Source of the DNA: Anagrus nilaparvatae
Taxonomy: Eukaryota; Arthropoda; Insecta; Hymenoptera; Mymaridae
Length of the DNA: 64,000 nt
Assembly: GCA_022575985.1 (NCBI GenBank)
Contig: JAKSXM010000137.1
Coordinates: 19,548,001-19,612,000, forward strand
Direction: 5' to 3'
In this document: positions 61,571-64,000 of the stretch, one piece after another
Position numbering within the stretch: the first letter of the stretch is position 1
How the letters are laid out: each line of letters starts with the position of its first letter
Program-made: the position numbers and the translations under genes
The notes under the pieces: model-generated
Told to the model about the DNA's origin: nothing
Databases searched by the model: none
What the model saw: the letters and a program-made list of their open reading frames with translations, nothing else

Positions 61571-61610
61571 ATTTATACTATAGTAAGCACATTTCATTTG
61601 CGAGAATAGT
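61571..61610 (+). repeat. TTGCGAG-family motif, copy 11
   Basis: TTTATACTATAGTAAG, then CACATTTCATTTGCGAGAAT. Confidence 0.7.
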
Positions 61611-64000
61611 TAAGAAAATTATTATGAAAAAGAATTTTAGGAAAAAAATTTAAATTTACAATTTGAAGCAAAAACCTTATGAAAAAAAACTTGATTTGGC
61701 GATTCCTTAGATTAGAGCTTAACTTAAACAAAAATATTAAAATAACCTTTGTTATTTATTTGTTTATTTGTTTTCTGTATTTTTATCTAAAATAAAAAAA
61801 GCATGACAAGATAATTAAAAAAAAGTGACTGTATTTTGTAATAATGTATGTAGCGGATTTTATTTTTTATTAAATAAAAAGTAATTTATCAAAACATGAA
61901 AAACTAGTATATACGTATAACAACCACTATCATACATATTGTTCAATTATTAAATTCAAAAATATAAAATATTATTAAAAAAAATAAGGTTAAATCATGA
62001 TTGTAATTAAAATATTAGAACTAAAGATGAATTAATTAGCTTTATTTAGTTTGGTTAATTTTGTTTTAACTTCAATTAGAAAAATTACGGTGTAATAGCC
62101 TCATCAGAGTGTTTTAGAAATCTTTATAAGTCTAGGTTTAGTTTCCATATCAGGCAAAAGTAACCAGACACATGCTAAAAAATATTCCATAAAAACATAA
62201 AACTCATTGATGAATGTCGTTCAATTTTCACTATCTCACCTCAATTAATATTAATCAACTTGCTAGTCCTTTTAGAATAAATTGACCCAAGGGATCAACT
62301 ACAAAAAAATTACACACATACTAAAAAGTAATCAATGCTTCATATAAATACCCACTAATACACACATACAGTATCAGGTACATAAATTAACAAAAAGATT
62401 GTAGGTTAAGAAAATAATTTTTAAGGCTGATTTAAAAAACAAAATACAATAAGTAAATAAATAATTAAGGTAAAAAAAAATACTAAACTAATTTATAATT
62501 TTTTTTTTCTTTTATAATGCAATTTGCTCGCACGTGCAATATAATCTTACATTCTGTCTTTCTCTTTATACAAAAAGTGATTATATATTTAAAAAAAAAA
62601 AAAAAAAACAAGTAGTAGCTGTAGTTATAATACATTTCCTTTTTATTTTTTAGTTTATTAACTTTGATTCGATGATATAGATAATAAATAAACTATATAT
62701 ATATATATATATATACGTGATTTTATACATGTATAAAGGATTACTTTTCTTTGCATAAAAGTTTCGTAACATTTATGTATAAATCTAGAGATTATATTTT
62801 AATATTGAAGTTGACGATAATAAAGTTTATTATTTTAAACCGTTATCTTGTTTTTTTTTTTAGAAGGCAAATTTTTTAGTATATGCATTGATATTTGAAT
62901 AGATAATTATTATAATTATGGTTGTACTTAATTACTAAATTTTTGTTTAATCGATGATTTGATCAATTTAGGTATTTTAATTGAATCTGAAAATTTTAAA
63001 TATGATTAATTTAAGTAACTGAGTGATGGTGAAAAATTTTGATACTTTATTTAATTTTTGCAACAGTGGGTTATAATATGAAATGGTCTCTGTCTTGGGG
63101 TAAATAATTTAATACAATTTTCATATTCTATGATTTTCAGGCATTATTGCTTAGTAACTACCTGAAAATATGTCACTAAAAAAATCTAAATTTTCATACC
63201 CCACCAATCCCAAAATTTTGATTACAACCAACATTACTGTCACCTACAGACAACTAACAAACTAATCTTACATAATTTATTAATGAAAATAAAAAACAAA
63301 GTACACATAAATGCATAATAAATTAAACAAAAAATAAAATAATTCATCTAGCATAGACATTAAAGTTTAAATAATAGTTAATAAAAATGAATATGAATAT
63401 ACAATGTATTTTTAAGTGCTTTTTTTTTTTAGTTTTTAAAAGATTCATTAAGTTAATAGCAGTTTTAATTATGAATATTTGATATGTCAATAAAATTATT
63501 CATATTTTTCATTTATTTTTTGTTAACATTTTTTATTTATTTTTTATAATTAATTTAACAATATAAATAATATTACATAAAAATGCATAAATATGTCATA
63601 AAAATTTCTCATAATATATTCGATAAATGTCACTTTCAATTTTTTTTTATTTCTTAATTTATTTATGTGTTTGTGTTTATTATATTTGTAAGTAATGAAT
63701 CGCAAATGTCTCATACTTTATATAAAAAAATATATATATATGAGAGAAGAATGACATCCGGTAGTTTAAGTATTATTATATATGATTCATTTTTTTTTTC
63801 TTTATTTTTTCTCAAACGGATCAGACTTTACAGTGATTTAAGCTTGTTATTATAATAATTATTATTCATAAACACAATAATTTTTTGACCTAGTACGCAG
63901 TTTTAATAAGTTGTTTTATGATAATTATCTTTTTTCATGGTCTTTTAAAATTTATTTTTTTATTGTTTATTGTCGGAATTTATAAGTTTTGTGATTTGGT
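61611..64000. other. AT-rich non-coding DNA to the window end
   Basis: No gene recognised. It contains a TA microsatellite at 62694-62715 and a CACGTG E-box-type hexamer near 62531. Short open frames near the end have the composition of chance frames. Confidence 0.45.

Overview
The window is very AT-rich eukaryotic DNA, with long A and T runs, TA, AAT and CA microsatellites, GT-AG splice signals and several DNA-transposon remnants. It looks like an arthropod genome, most likely an insect; this is inferred from composition, the transposon families and a Drosophila-style recursive splice site. No ribosomal RNA, tRNA, CRISPR array or bacterial-type operon was seen. Most short open frames here are chance frames in AT-rich DNA and are omitted.

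Layout. At 0.9-2.8 kb, minus strand, lies the only clear protein gene: a pogo/Tigger (CENP-B-like) DDE transposase. It reads through as 542 codons, but a 76-bp intron near its 3' end lets it be rebuilt as a two-exon, 566-residue protein. Next to it (2954-4466) is a 1.5-kb non-coding inverted-repeat element with TA at both ends, whose arms carry 21-22-bp palindromic CCGGTTGCGGCAACCGG units in unequal number (five left, about two right). From 4.5 to 9 kb the sequence is AT-rich with old repeat fragments.

From 9.1 to 18.2 kb there are CpG-containing islands in an AT-rich background: an NRF-1/ewg-like palindrome, a CT (GAGA-type) tract, an apparent 5' exon ending in a strong donor at 10956, and an apparent first coding exon ending in a strong donor at 17048. 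I read this as a promoter region with alternative starts of a large plus-strand gene. The remaining 46 kb would then mostly be its introns. It holds a textbook recursive (ratchet) splice site at 47083/47084 and short candidate exons near 47.1, 57.7 and 59.1 kb. Each of these, and the 17.0-kb exon, can be read as ATG...phase-1 donor, as expected for alternative N-termini joining one common exon outside the window. The gene itself is not identified.

The putative introns carry an 11-copy dispersed motif of about 40-45 bp (core TTGCGAGAA) that I do not recognise, a 155-bp satellite organised as a three-monomer higher-order repeat (39.7-41.4 kb), two short inverted-repeat elements, a CGACC-rich foldback and a 54-bp hAT relic. 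The 11-copy motif, the ratchet/alternative-exon layout and the higher-order satellite are the items most worth checking.
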